DNA from: an uncultured Eubacterium sp.
GTDB taxonomy: Bacteria; Bacillota; Clostridia; Oscillospirales; Acutalibacteraceae
DNA: 64,000 nt
Direction of reading: 5' to 3'
Assembly (NCBI GenBank): GCA_910583925.1
Contig: CAJTZJ010000004.1
Span: 5,001 to 69,000 of the forward strand
Below are positions 43,077 through 51,147 of this stretch, piece by piece (position 1 is the stretch's first letter; the number at the start of each line of letters is the position of its first letter). Under the pieces are notes generated by a model. It made no database searches. It was given only the letters and a program-made list of their open reading frames with translations, and was not told where the DNA came from. A program made the translations under genes and the position numbers.

Positions 43077-43104
43077 AATAAACACCTCATAAAAATAATT
43101 TAAA

Positions 43105-43161
43105 ATATTTGAACGCTTTAACAATTAAGCACTTGTTTAATCGTTCTGTTCGCAGTATAAT
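43105..43161. promoter_or_regulatory. Divergent control region of metal pump and ArsR-AraC regulator
   Basis: Plus: TTGTTT (43133-43138), 17 nt, TATAAT (43156-43161). Minus: TTGTTA, 16 nt, TAAATT. An imperfect palindrome ATTAAGCACTTGTTTAAT (43124-43141) and the pair GAACG/CGTTC around it (43111-43145) lie between and over both -35 regions, well placed for an ArsR/SmtB-type repressor. Confidence 0.7.
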
Positions 43162-43250
43162 CATAAAGGATACAAAAATCAACGGATTCAGCCTGTTTTC
43201 TTCCGTTCGGAATAAATCTGTTTCCAAAAAGGATAAAAAGGAGAAAAAAT

Positions 43251-43958
43251 ATGGAATTTATCTCATTGCCGCATGATCACGGCACAAATGACTGCAATGA
43301 TTATTTGAGAAAAGAGCTTAATAAACAGGACCGATTTACAGTTGCAGCTGAAATTGCAAAACAGCTTGGCGATTCTGCAAGAATACGCATCTTCTGGATT
43401 TTATGCCATTACGAGGAATGTGTTATTAATATTTCCGCTCTTATGGAAATGAGCAGTCCTGCTGTTTCACACCATTTGCGTATTCTTAAAGACAACGGAC
43501 TTATTGAAAGCCGAAGAGAGGGAAAAGAGGTTTATTATAAAGCAAGAGATACGGAAATATGCCGCCTTCTTCATCAGATGATTGAAGAGGTTATGGAAAT
43601 AGCCTGCCCTGAAAAAGACAGTGAAAGCAGCGCCTCTTCCCCTGCCGAAACAGTAAAAAAGGTGCATCATTATCTTCTTGAACATATCAATGAAAGAATA
43701 ACGATTGATATGCTTTCGGCAAAATTTTTAATTAATCCGACAACACTTAAGAAGACTTTTAAAAAGACTTACGGCACTTCTATCGCAGCACATATGAATG
43801 AACACAGAATGAAACATGCTGCCAGAATGCTTCTTGAAACAGATAAGAGTATTGCTGAGGTTGCCAAAGCGGTCGGATATGAAAGCCAAAGCAAATTTAC
43901 GGCAGCTTTTCAGAAATATTATAATACTGCGCCATTAAAATATAAAAATCAGCAGTGA
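43251..43958 (+). CDS. ArsR-family metal-sensing regulator fused to an AraC-type DNA-binding domain
   Basis: A 235-aa fusion. Residues about 25-115 are an ArsR/SmtB winged helix (EIAKQLGDSARIRIFWIL, SSPAVSHHLRILKDNGLI, REGKEVYYKARD). The N-terminus has a His/Cys-rich stretch (HDHGTNDCND) and an ELCVC-like CHYEEC, possible metal ligands. Residues about 145-235 are a two-HTH AraC domain (TIDMLSAKFLINPTTLKKTFKKTYG, SIAEVAKAVGYESQSKFTAAFQKYYN). It is divergent from the metal ATPase genes and is the likely controller. Fusion of these two DNA-binding folds is uncommon; it could act as both repressor and activator. Confidence 0.88.
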   Translation: MEFISLPHDHGTNDCNDYLRKELNKQDRFTVAAEIAKQLGDSARIRIFWILCHYEECVINISALMEMSSPAVSHHLRILKDNGLIESRREGKEVYYKARDTEICRLLHQMIEEVMEIACPEKDSESSASSPAETVKKVHHYLLEHINERITIDMLSAKFLINPTTLKKTFKKTYGTSIAAHMNEHRMKHAARMLLETDKSIAEVAKAVGYESQSKFTAAFQKYYNTAPLKYKNQQ

Positions 43959-44028
43959 TTTGCAAAAAATGCTTGCATTTTATAAATCAATATGTTATAG
44001 TATTTGAGCATTAAGGCATTCATTATTT

Positions 44029-44105
44029 GCGCCGGTAGCTCAGTTGGATAGAGTGTTTGGCTACGAACCAAAAGGTCGGGGGTTCGAATCCCTTCCGGCG
44101 TACCA
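44029..44105 (+). tRNA. tRNA-Arg (anticodon ACG)
   Basis: A 77-nt cloverleaf with encoded CCA (44103-44105). The acceptor stem pairs GCGCCGG (44029-44035) with CCGGCGT, first pair G-U. D-arm GCTCAGTTGGATAGAGT, anticodon stem TTTGG/CCAAA, loop CTACGAA with anticodon ACG (44063-44065), and T-arm with GGTTCGAATCC. A34 would normally be deaminated to inosine to read CGU/CGC/CGA. Followed at once by a terminator; a single-gene transcription unit. Confidence 0.97.
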
Positions 44106-44147
44106 AATAGAAGATATGAACTTTTGTTTATATCTTCTATTTTTTTG
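44105..44147 (+). terminator. tRNA-Arg terminator
   Basis: A 13-bp stem AAATAGAAGATAT (44105-44117) with ATATCTTCTATTT (44130-44142) and a T-run. Its first base is the last A of the tRNA CCA. Confidence 0.92.
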
Positions 44148-44179
44148 TTTCTTTAGCAAAGAGAAAAACCCGGCTTATG

Positions 44180-44218
44180 ATATACACCCCAAAAGTGTCT
44201 GACTTTTGGGGTGTATAT
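44180..44218. repeat. Perfect 17-bp inverted repeat with GTCTG loop
   Basis: ATATACACCCCAAAAGT (44180-44196) and its exact complement (44202-44218) surround a five-base loop, and pairing can extend two or three more bases. No T-run follows on either strand, so it is not a standard terminator. It could be a miniature mobile-element remnant or an RNA-stabilising hairpin at the 3' end of the MFS gene. Confidence 0.8.
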
Positions 44219-44264
44219 TATTAATGCGTGGCTGATTTCAATACTGTGCTATAAAGTGATATTT

Positions 44265-45449
44265 TTATACTCTCTTTTTCTTATTTATTATTCTTACAAA
44301 CAGCAGACAGATAATCATTGCTGCAGGGAAAATAACGGAGGACAAAAGACCCTTTGCAATATTATCATTTGAGCCGGAAACAAAACCAACAATGGATGGT
44401 CCCACTGTGCAGCCCAAATCTCCGGCAAGGGCAAAGCTTGCAAACATTGTTGTTGAAGCCTTCGGAATTTCTTTTGAAGCAATTGAAAATGCTCCGGGCC
44501 ACATCGGCGCAACTGCAATACCGCAAAGTGCGCAGCCGATAAGTGAAACAATTGCATTGCCTGAAAGTGCAGCCAATAAATAAGCACCTATGCAGACAAT
44601 GGCTCCCACTATAAGAATTTTTGTTATATCGGTTTTATCATCAATTCTTGAATAAATCACTCTTGAAAGACCCATAAGAACTGCAAAGGCACACGGACCA
44701 AGCAAATCACCGATTGTTTTTGAAACCTGAAGTCCTGTTTCGGCAAAGGCAGATGCCCATTGGCTCATTGAAAGCTCACTTGCACCTGCGCATATCATTA
44801 TTATGAGCATAAGCCAGAAAAGAGGATTTTTCAGCATATCGCTGAATTTTCCGCTCCCCTTTTCCTCTTCCAGCGTTCTGATTGGAACAAACATAAAAAG
44901 AAAGATATTGAAAAGCGGAATGATTGCCCATAAAACAGCAAGAAGGCGCCAATTGTCCATTCCCGCAAAACGGAAAAAGATTGTTGAGAATAAAACGATT
45001 GCGGCACAGCCCCAACAGTAAAAGGAATGAAGAAGTGCCATTGCCCTTGCTTTGTTTTTGGTTGGGCAGGCTTCAACAATGGGGGAAACAAGAACCTCAT
45101 CAAATCCCCCGCCGACCGCATAAAAAATATCACAAAGAACAAATCCGATATACGGGTTTTTAAAAATAAACGGAAAAACTGCAAGCCCTGCTGTTCCGAT
45201 AACGGCACAGATGTTAGCAAAAATCATTCCGTTTCGGTAGCCTATTTTCTTTATAAAAACAGGACAGAAAGCATCAATAAAAATTTCCGTAAAAAAGGTT
45301 ATGGTTATAAGCACGGTAAGCTTTGTAAGTGAAAAGCCGAATTCCGTACCGAGTCTAACGAAAAGCAGAGGCAGAAATGTAGTTGTAATAGCCTGCGAAA
45401 TATATGCAAGATAGCAGGCCAGCTGTGTATGTTTAAAAGTTAATTTCAT
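44265..45449 (-). CDS. Major facilitator superfamily transporter
   Basis: A 394-aa membrane protein with about 12 hydrophobic segments and the layout of the MFS fold. The N-terminus KLTFKHTQLACYLAYISQAITTTFLPLLFVRLG resembles sugar- or drug-type MFS members, with VGGGFDEVLVSPIVEACP in the first half. Start at 45449, seven bases after GGTGA; six upstream residues are not needed. It is divergent from the iron alcohol dehydrogenase gene. Substrate unknown. Confidence 0.85.
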   Translation of the reverse strand: MKLTFKHTQLACYLAYISQAITTTFLPLLFVRLGTEFGFSLTKLTVLITITFFTEIFIDAFCPVFIKKIGYRNGMIFANICAVIGTAGLAVFPFIFKNPYIGFVLCDIFYAVGGGFDEVLVSPIVEACPTKNKARAMALLHSFYCWGCAAIVLFSTIFFRFAGMDNWRLLAVLWAIIPLFNIFLFMFVPIRTLEEEKGSGKFSDMLKNPLFWLMLIIMICAGASELSMSQWASAFAETGLQVSKTIGDLLGPCAFAVLMGLSRVIYSRIDDKTDITKILIVGAIVCIGAYLLAALSGNAIVSLIGCALCGIAVAPMWPGAFSIASKEIPKASTTMFASFALAGDLGCTVGPSIVGFVSGSNDNIAKGLLSSVIFPAAMIICLLFVRIINKKKRV

Positions 45450-45562
45450 AAAATCACCAATATTCAATTAATAAACCAAACAAAAACAATCCAAAAGCGG
45501 TTGAATTGTTATCCTGCTTGCCGGCAGTAAGCATTATAAACGATTATACTTTTATTTGCAAC

Positions 45563-45591
45563 TTGAAAAAACAGTTGTTCAGTAGTAATAT
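45563..45591 (+). promoter_or_regulatory. Promoter of the iron alcohol dehydrogenase gene
   Basis: TTGAAA (45563-45568), 17 nt, TAATAT (45586-45591), 46 nt upstream of the start. Confidence 0.65.
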
Positions 45592-45637
45592 ATTCATATG
45601 AAGAAACTATAGTAATGTGAAAGTACGAGGGATTATT

Positions 45638-46768
45638 ATGAATTGGGAATTTAATCTTCCGGTAAAGCTTGTTTTCGGAAACGGAAAAAGGCATCATTTA
45701 AGTAAATATATTGATGAAATCGGCGGAAAGCAAGGCGTGCTTGTCTGCGGAAAAAGCTTTGTCAAAAACGGTGTGGCAGATGCGTTTATGAATCATTCAA
45801 ACGGAAGAATAAAAGCGGTTTTCAGTGACATCCGCCCGAACCCTACAACAGACAATGTTGATGATTGTGTTAAGCTCATAAGAGAAATAAATGCCGATTT
45901 TGCAGTTGCGCTCGGCGGTGGCTCTCCGATGGATTGCTGCAAGGCAGCCTGTGCTATTGCAAAGGGAAATGATGTTATCCGCTCCTATCACAGCGAGGGC
46001 AAACCCGTTGCGGCAGAGGAAGCCATCCCTATGATTGCCTTTTCAACAACAAGCGGAACGGCATCAGAGGTAACCAATATTTCAGTTTTAACCGATGTCG
46101 AAAAAAATCTTAAAAACCCTATGAATGATCCTGCAATGTATCCGAAAATTGCAGTTATAGACCCGGAATTGACGCTTAGTGTGCCGAAACAGATAACGGC
46201 TTCAACAGGGCTTGATGTTTTAAGCCACGCAATTGAAAGTTATTGGAGTACGCTGAACCAGCCTGTCTGCACTGCCTGCTCGATTTACAGTGCAAGGCTT
46301 GTTTTTGAGTGGCTTGAAAAAGCATATAATGAGCCTGATAATCTTGAGGCCAGAGAGAAAATGGCAGCGGCAAGCATAGTTGCAGGTGTTGCATTCAGTC
46401 ATCCGAGAACAACCGGAAGCCACGCCTGCTCGTTTCCGCTAACAAATATTTATGGTTTGCCCCACGGAGAAGCATGTGCCTTTACTTTGGATTATTTTAT
46501 AAAATTTAATGCTGACAATGCAGATAAAGACGGAAGAATAACGGCGCTTGCCAAAGATCTTGGCTTTGACAGCCCTTATGCAATGGCAGAGGAAATTTCG
46601 GCAATGAAGGAAAGAATGGGTATGAAATCAAGGCTTTCTCAAATCGGATGTAAAACAGAGGAACAGATTTCCGAACTAACAGAAAAAAGTATGAGTATGC
46701 TTATGGAACGAAATCCTGTTGTGTTAACAAAAGAAAACATTTACGAAATGTATAAAAATTTAAAATGA
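45638..46768 (+). CDS. Iron-containing alcohol dehydrogenase
   Basis: A 376-aa group III (iron-dependent) dehydrogenase of the butanol-dehydrogenase type. Visible are VFGNGKRHHL, the coenzyme loop ALGGGSPMDCCKA, FSTTSGTASEVT, and metal-site residues in TGLDVLSHAIESY and GLPHGEACAFTLDY. Start at 45638, eight bases after GAGGG. It probably reduces short aldehydes with NAD(P)H in fermentation. Monocistronic. Confidence 0.9.
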   Translation: MNWEFNLPVKLVFGNGKRHHLSKYIDEIGGKQGVLVCGKSFVKNGVADAFMNHSNGRIKAVFSDIRPNPTTDNVDDCVKLIREINADFAVALGGGSPMDCCKAACAIAKGNDVIRSYHSEGKPVAAEEAIPMIAFSTTSGTASEVTNISVLTDVEKNLKNPMNDPAMYPKIAVIDPELTLSVPKQITASTGLDVLSHAIESYWSTLNQPVCTACSIYSARLVFEWLEKAYNEPDNLEAREKMAAASIVAGVAFSHPRTTGSHACSFPLTNIYGLPHGEACAFTLDYFIKFNADNADKDGRITALAKDLGFDSPYAMAEEISAMKERMGMKSRLSQIGCKTEEQISELTEKSMSMLMERNPVVLTKENIYEMYKNLK

Positions 46769-46815
46769 GTTTAAAAACTGTACGCTGAGTTATGGTAAAA
46801 TAGGTATAAGAATTG

Positions 46816-46845
46816 AAGGAGGGTATTTACAATGCCCTCCTTTAA
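46816..46845 (+). terminator. Terminator after the alcohol dehydrogenase
   Basis: AAGGAGGGTAT (46816-46826) pairs with ATGCCCTCCTT (46832-46842) with one G-T wobble, loop of five. The T tail is weak. Confidence 0.75.
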
Positions 46846-46863
46846 AGCAATACGGGGGTATGT

Positions 46864-47766
46864 ATGGAAAAAATCAAAAAAGAATTAAAAAAGCTGAAAT
46901 TCAGTAAATTTATTGTTCTGTTTTTTGCCGGTATTATAAATTCAATCGGTATAACAATGTTTCTGGCGCCTGTTCATTTGTATGACAGTGGATTTTCAGG
47001 AACCTCAATGCTGCTGTGGCAGATAACACCGGACAGCTATTCGCTTTCGCTGTTTCTTATTCTGCTCAATGTTCCGTTTTTTATTTACGGCTATCATAAG
47101 CAGGGGTTGTGCTTTACGGTGTATTCCGTGTTTGCCGTTTGCTCTTATTCTGCGGCTTCCTATATTTTTACATATGTAATTCCTTATGATTTTGCAGCAG
47201 CATCGCCGTTTGCAGGAAAGGATTTGCTGCTTTGCGCAATTTTCGGCGGTATTATTTCCGGTATAGGCAGCGGATTGACGATTCGCTGCGGCGGTGCGAT
47301 AGACGGGATTGAGGTTATGGCGGTTATTTTTGCAAAGAAAATAGGAATAACCGTTGGTACCTTTGTTATGATTTATAATGCTGTTTTATACATTGTTGTG
47401 GGCATTATTCTTCAAAGCTTCATTCTTCCGCTATATTCCGTTATTGCTTATGCTGCAGCAATCAAGGTTGTAGATTTTATTGTTGACGGCCTTGATAAGG
47501 CAAAAGCGGCGATGGTTATTACAACGAAAGCGGATGAAATCAGCGCGGCTTTATCTGAAGCCTTCGGATATGGTATTACCCATATTGACGCAAAGGGCTA
47601 TTATAAAAACAGTAATCAGACGGTTATTTATTTTGCGGTAAATCGTTTTCAGATTGCAAAAATGAAAAACATTATAGATGAGTATGACCCCGATGCGTTT
47701 GTTACGATTAATGAGGTTTCCGAATTTATGGGCAGCGATATCAGAATAAGAAAGAAGAGAAAATAA
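46864..47766 (+). CDS. YitT family membrane protein (DUF161/DUF2179)
   Basis: A 300-aa protein with five or six membrane segments in the first two thirds (IVLFFAGIINSIGITMFLAPVHLYDSGFSGTSMLLWQI in part), then a soluble C-terminal DUF2179 domain (YGITHIDAKGYYKNSNQTVIYFAVNRFQIAKMKNIIDEYDPDAFVTI in part) with the typical ferredoxin-like pattern. Family role unknown to me; often called a YitT/YpjC protein. GGGGG precedes the ATG. Confidence 0.9.
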   Translation: MEKIKKELKKLKFSKFIVLFFAGIINSIGITMFLAPVHLYDSGFSGTSMLLWQITPDSYSLSLFLILLNVPFFIYGYHKQGLCFTVYSVFAVCSYSAASYIFTYVIPYDFAAASPFAGKDLLLCAIFGGIISGIGSGLTIRCGGAIDGIEVMAVIFAKKIGITVGTFVMIYNAVLYIVVGIILQSFILPLYSVIAYAAAIKVVDFIVDGLDKAKAAMVITTKADEISAALSEAFGYGITHIDAKGYYKNSNQTVIYFAVNRFQIAKMKNIIDEYDPDAFVTINEVSEFMGSDIRIRKKRK

Positions 47767-47795
47767 TTGTGCATCCTGATAAATTATGTTAAAAT
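47767..47795 (+). promoter_or_regulatory. Promoter of the lipoprotein phosphatase gene
   Basis: TTGTGC (47767-47772), 17 nt, TAAAAT (47790-47795). It rules out an in-frame ATG at 47786 as the start. Confidence 0.65.
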
Positions 47796-47824
47796 GTAAA
47801 AAAACAAGCAAAGAGATGATGATT

Positions 47825-48922
47825 ATGAAAAAGTATTCAATAAAAGTTTTGTCAGCCGTTTTTGTATTCGTTTTTATATGTTCCGCCTTTGCAGGCTGCG
47901 ACGCTTCGGCTGAGCCCGATGTTATCAGTATTTCTTCAGCAGGCGAAATAATTGCCGACATACATACTGCGGCACAGGAGCGCTATATCGGAAAATCATA
48001 TACGAAAACAGGCACTGCAAACGGAAAAAAGGAAAAAAGCAGACCCATGCCTGTTAAATTTCAATGGAATGCAGGGGATACAGATGATTATCTGTTCAGA
48101 ATAAGCGAAAACAGTGATATGTCTGATGCTGATGTATACTCCGTTAATACAAATGAAATTGAAATATATAATCTTAAAATTGCAAAAACTTATTACTGGA
48201 CAGTAGCGATAAACGGAAAAGAAAGCGAAATCAAAAGCTTTTCAACCTGTACGAATGCACCAAGAAATCTGTATGTAGATGGTGTAACCAATGTAAGAGA
48301 TTTGGGCGGCTGGGAAACAGAAGACGGCATAAGAACAAATCAGAACCTTATTTTTCGCTGCGGCAGGCTGAATGAAAGCAGCGCCGAAAAACCGGTTATT
48401 GAAATAACAGATGCCGGGAAAGAGGTTATGCTCTATGAGCTTGGCATTAAAACGGAAATAGACCTGCGCAAAACAGATACGGGCGAAATTGGAGGAATAA
48501 CGGAAAGCCCGCTCGGAAGCAATGTTCAATATGTAAGCTGCCCAATGGAATGGGAGGGAGATACCTTTAACGGCAATAAGGAACAGCTTTTAAAGGTTTT
48601 CTCAATTCTTGCCGATGAAAACAATTATCCTGTAATTTTTCACTGTAACATCGGTACAGACAGAACAGGTATGATTGCTTATCTTATTAATGCACTTCTT
48701 GGTGTATCCGATGATGATTTGCACAGGGATTACCTTTTTTCAAATTTCGGCAATATCGGGGGAAAGAGAAATGCAGGCGGACTTGAAGAAAGTGTTTATT
48801 ATAAATCTGTTGCTGAGGCTGAGGGTGATACCTTAAGTGAAAAGGCATATCATTGCCTTGTTGATTTCGGCGTTCCGGCTGAACAGCTTGATGCAATCAG
48901 GGATATTTTATTGCCGCATTAA
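47825..48922 (+). CDS. Lipoprotein tyrosine/serine phosphatase with fibronectin-like domain
   Basis: A 365-aa exported lipoprotein: signal peptide (KKYSIKVLSAVFVFVFICSAFAGC) with lipobox Cys24, then a fibronectin-like domain (about 70-140, PVKFQWNAGD...YYWTVAINGKES), then a phosphatase domain. The catalytic loop is FHCNIGTDRTGM (Cys-x5-Arg), preceded by GVTNVRDLGGWETEDG, typical of the tyrosine-phosphatase family that includes lipid and protein phosphatases. It acts outside the membrane; substrate unknown. The start follows an AGAGATGATG stretch as a weak ribosome site. Confidence 0.88.
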   Translation: MKKYSIKVLSAVFVFVFICSAFAGCDASAEPDVISISSAGEIIADIHTAAQERYIGKSYTKTGTANGKKEKSRPMPVKFQWNAGDTDDYLFRISENSDMSDADVYSVNTNEIEIYNLKIAKTYYWTVAINGKESEIKSFSTCTNAPRNLYVDGVTNVRDLGGWETEDGIRTNQNLIFRCGRLNESSAEKPVIEITDAGKEVMLYELGIKTEIDLRKTDTGEIGGITESPLGSNVQYVSCPMEWEGDTFNGNKEQLLKVFSILADENNYPVIFHCNIGTDRTGMIAYLINALLGVSDDDLHRDYLFSNFGNIGGKRNAGGLEESVYYKSVAEAEGDTLSEKAYHCLVDFGVPAEQLDAIRDILLPH

Positions 48923-48925
48923 AAC

Positions 48926-48953
48926 GGAGGGCATCTGCCCTCCTTGCTTTTTT
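48926..48953 (+). terminator. Terminator after the lipoprotein phosphatase
   Basis: GGAGGGCA (48926-48933) with TGCCCTCC (48936-48943), then TTGC and a T-run. Confidence 0.88.
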
Positions 48954-48979
48954 ACTTATGCAATAATACAAATTCTTTA

Positions 48980-49008
48980 TTGACTTAACATATTACATAC
49001 TATATAAT
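48980..49008 (+). promoter_or_regulatory. purA promoter
   Basis: TTGACT (48980-48985), 17 nt, TATAAT (49003-49008), 66 nt before purA. Confidence 0.88.
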
Positions 49009-49074
49009 AATATGAGGCACGGGGTTTTTATGGATTTCCGAGCCTATTTTACTGTATAAATAGGAGTTATCATT

Positions 49075-50355
49075 ATGGTTAGAGCAATTGTAGGTGCCAA
49101 CTGGGGCGATGAGGGCAAGGGTAAAATTACCGATATGTTTGCTTCCAAAGCTGATATCGTTATTCGCTTTCAGGGCGGTGCCAATGCGGGCCACACAATT
49201 ATTAATGAACACGGAAGATTTGCACTTCATTTAATGCCGAGCGGAGTTTGCAGTGAAAATGCAACCTGTATTATCGGAAACGGTGTTGCACTTGATATAA
49301 ATAAATTTATAAATGAGCTGGAAGAAATTAAAAAGGCAGGGCTTAATCCGAAGCTCCTTGTTTCGGAACGCTGCCAGATTCTTATGCCTTATCATATCCT
49401 GCTTGATGAATATGAAGAGGAACGGCTTGGAAAAGCTGCTTTCGGTTCAACAAAAAGCGGTATTGCTCCTTTCTTTTCAGATAAATATGCAAAAATCGGT
49501 ATTCAGGTTAATGAGCTTTTTGATGATGAAACCTTAAAGGCAAAAATCAAAAATATCTGTACGCTCAAGAACTTAACATTAAAATATGTTTATAACAAGC
49601 CGCTTCTTGATGAGGACGAGCTTTTTGCAATCTGTATGGACTATAAGAAAAAGATTGCTCCTTTCGTTTGCGATACGCATACATATATTCAGAATGCGAT
49701 TAAAGAAGGGAAGGAAATTCTTCTTGAAGGTCAGCTCGGAACGCTTAAGGACCCTGATTTCGGAATTTATCCCATGGTTACCTCTTCTTCAACTCTTGCA
49801 GGCTATGGCTGTGTCGGTGCAGGTATTCCTGCAAATCAGATTAAGGATATTGTTGTTGTAACAAAGGCGTATTCAAGTGCTGTCGGAGCAGGCGAATTTG
49901 TTTCGGAAATCCTTGATGAAGATGAAGCACAGGAGCTTCGCATCCACGGCGGCGATAAAGGCGAATTCGGTGCTACAACAGGAAGACCGCGCCGTGTAGG
50001 ATGGTTCGACTGTGTTGCAACCCGCTATGGTGTTGAGTGTCAGGGGGCAACGCAGGTTGTTATGACTGCGCTGGACTGCCTTTCCTATCTTGAAGAAATC
50101 AAGGTTTGTGTTGGTTATGAGCTTGACGGCGAGGTTATTGATTATTTCCCTACAACGCCAAGCTTAAAGAAATGTAAGCCTGTTCTTAAAACCTTAAAGG
50201 GATGGCACTGCGATATTAAAGGTATCAGAAATTATAATGAGCTTCCGCAGGAAACAAGAGATTATGTTGAATTCATTGAAAAGGAAATCGGTTTTCCGAT
50301 TACAATGGTTTCAAACGGCCCGGAAAGAGAAGCAATTATTTACAGAAACAAGTAA
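49075..50355 (+). CDS. purA: Adenylosuccinate synthetase
   Basis: PurA makes adenylosuccinate from IMP, GTP and aspartate. The 426-aa protein has the P-loop-like GANWGDEGKGKITD, FQGGANAGHTI, and the later GEFGATTGRPRRVGWFD and SNGPERE motifs. Slightly different mid-region (VNELFDDETLKAKIKN) is within family range. Its own promoter and terminator make it monocistronic; no purine operator was recognised. Confidence 0.96.
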   Translation: MVRAIVGANWGDEGKGKITDMFASKADIVIRFQGGANAGHTIINEHGRFALHLMPSGVCSENATCIIGNGVALDINKFINELEEIKKAGLNPKLLVSERCQILMPYHILLDEYEEERLGKAAFGSTKSGIAPFFSDKYAKIGIQVNELFDDETLKAKIKNICTLKNLTLKYVYNKPLLDEDELFAICMDYKKKIAPFVCDTHTYIQNAIKEGKEILLEGQLGTLKDPDFGIYPMVTSSSTLAGYGCVGAGIPANQIKDIVVVTKAYSSAVGAGEFVSEILDEDEAQELRIHGGDKGEFGATTGRPRRVGWFDCVATRYGVECQGATQVVMTALDCLSYLEEIKVCVGYELDGEVIDYFPTTPSLKKCKPVLKTLKGWHCDIKGIRNYNELPQETRDYVEFIEKEIGFPITMVSNGPEREAIIYRNK

Positions 50356-50385
50356 GAATCCTATTGATCTAACCGAGAAAAATAC

Positions 50386-50412
50386 AGAGGGCATGCAGAT
50401 GCCCTCTTGTTT
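50386..50412 (+). terminator. purA terminator
   Basis: AGAGGGCAT (50386-50394) with ATGCCCTCT (50399-50407), then TGTTTTG. Confidence 0.9.
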
Positions 50413-50458
50413 TGTTTTTTCAGCAACATGCAATTGTAAAGTGCATTAAAATATATCC

Positions 50459-50487
50459 TTGAATTCCTACTGAAATTGTAGTATTAT
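50459..50487 (+). promoter_or_regulatory. Rrf2 gene promoter with embedded operator half-site
   Basis: TTGAAT (50459-50464), 17 nt, TATTAT (50482-50487). AATTCCTACT (50462-50471) lies between the two boxes, and the same ten bases start the palindrome before the MetY-like gene (51094). This suggests that the Rrf2 protein represses its own gene. Confidence 0.75.
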
Positions 50488-50508
50488 GATAACACAGAGG
50501 TGAAGCAA

Positions 50509-50940
50509 TTGAAAATTTCTACAAAAGGCAGATATGCGCTCAGGCTTATGCTTGATCTGGCTGTAAATAATACAGGCGAAAATATTTCTATAAAAGCAAT
50601 TGCTGCAAGGCAGGAAATAAGCATAAAATATCTTGAACAGATTATTTCCATGCTTAACCGTGCAGGTTTTGTTAAAAGCGAAAGAGGCGCCGGGGGTGGC
50701 TATCGTCTTGCGAAAGCACCTGAGGAATATACTGTAGGAATGATACTTCGTTTAACAGAGGGCAGCCTTGCTCCTGTTGCGTGCATAGAAGAAGCCGAGC
50801 AGTGCTCCCGTTATTCCGAGTGTGCAACGATTGCCGTTTGGGAAAAATTAAATACGGCAATTAATCATGTTGTTGATAATATTACTCTTGCAGATTTGGT
50901 TGAAGAGCAGAAAAATAAACATACCGATTTTGTCATATAA
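50509..50940 (+). CDS. Rrf2-family regulator (CymR/IscR-like)
   Basis: A 143-aa winged-helix regulator: KISTKGRYALRLMLDLA, then the recognition helix region ISIKYLEQIISMLNRAGFVKSERGAGGGYRLAKAP (in pieces). Three Cys residues (ACIEEAEQCSRYSECATIAVW) in the C-terminal half match the spacing class of Fe-S-binding Rrf2 proteins closely but not exactly. I place the start at the TTG 50509, six bases after GAGGTG, giving the standard MKISTKG start; a GTG at 50500 falls inside that site. It heads a block of cysteine and Fe-S genes and is the likely repressor acting on the AATTCCTACT sites. Confidence 0.9.
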   Translation: MKISTKGRYALRLMLDLAVNNTGENISIKAIAARQEISIKYLEQIISMLNRAGFVKSERGAGGGYRLAKAPEEYTVGMILRLTEGSLAPVACIEEAEQCSRYSECATIAVWEKLNTAINHVVDNITLADLVEEQKNKHTDFVI

Positions 50941-50947
50941 ACATAAA

Positions 50948-51025
50948 GCCGATTTGCTTCTCTTAAATGAAGAGAGATGGATACGATACACACGGGGAAT
51001 TCATATCATTTATGAATCAATCGGC
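50948..51025 (+). promoter_or_regulatory. Candidate three-way-junction RNA downstream of the Rrf2 gene
   Basis: GCCGATT (50948-50954) pairs with AATCGGC (51019-51025), enclosing two hairpins: TCTCTT/AAGAGA (50959-50964 with 50970-50975) and ATTCATA/TATGAAT (50999-51005 with 51011-51017). A T-rich stretch follows. It may only stabilise or end the Rrf2 transcript; no known riboswitch was recognised. Confidence 0.4.
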
Positions 51026-51053
51026 AATATTTAAAATTTTTCCAAAAAAGCAC

Positions 51054-51117
51054 TTGACAATTGTTTTGTGAAATGCTATTCTTTTATCAAGCTAATTCCT
51101 ACTAAGTTTATAGGAAT
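51054..51117 (+). promoter_or_regulatory. Promoter and palindromic operator of the MetY-cysK genes
   Basis: TTGACA (51054-51059), 17 nt, TATTCT (51077-51082). ATTCCTA (51095-51101), nine bases, then its exact complement TAGGAAT (51111-51117) lie just at or after the transcription start. The left arm extends the AATTCCTACT shared with the Rrf2 promoter, so this is the likely repressor site. Confidence 0.82.
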
Positions 51118-51147
51118 GGTGGTAATTAATCTGAAGGGAGAAAAATA

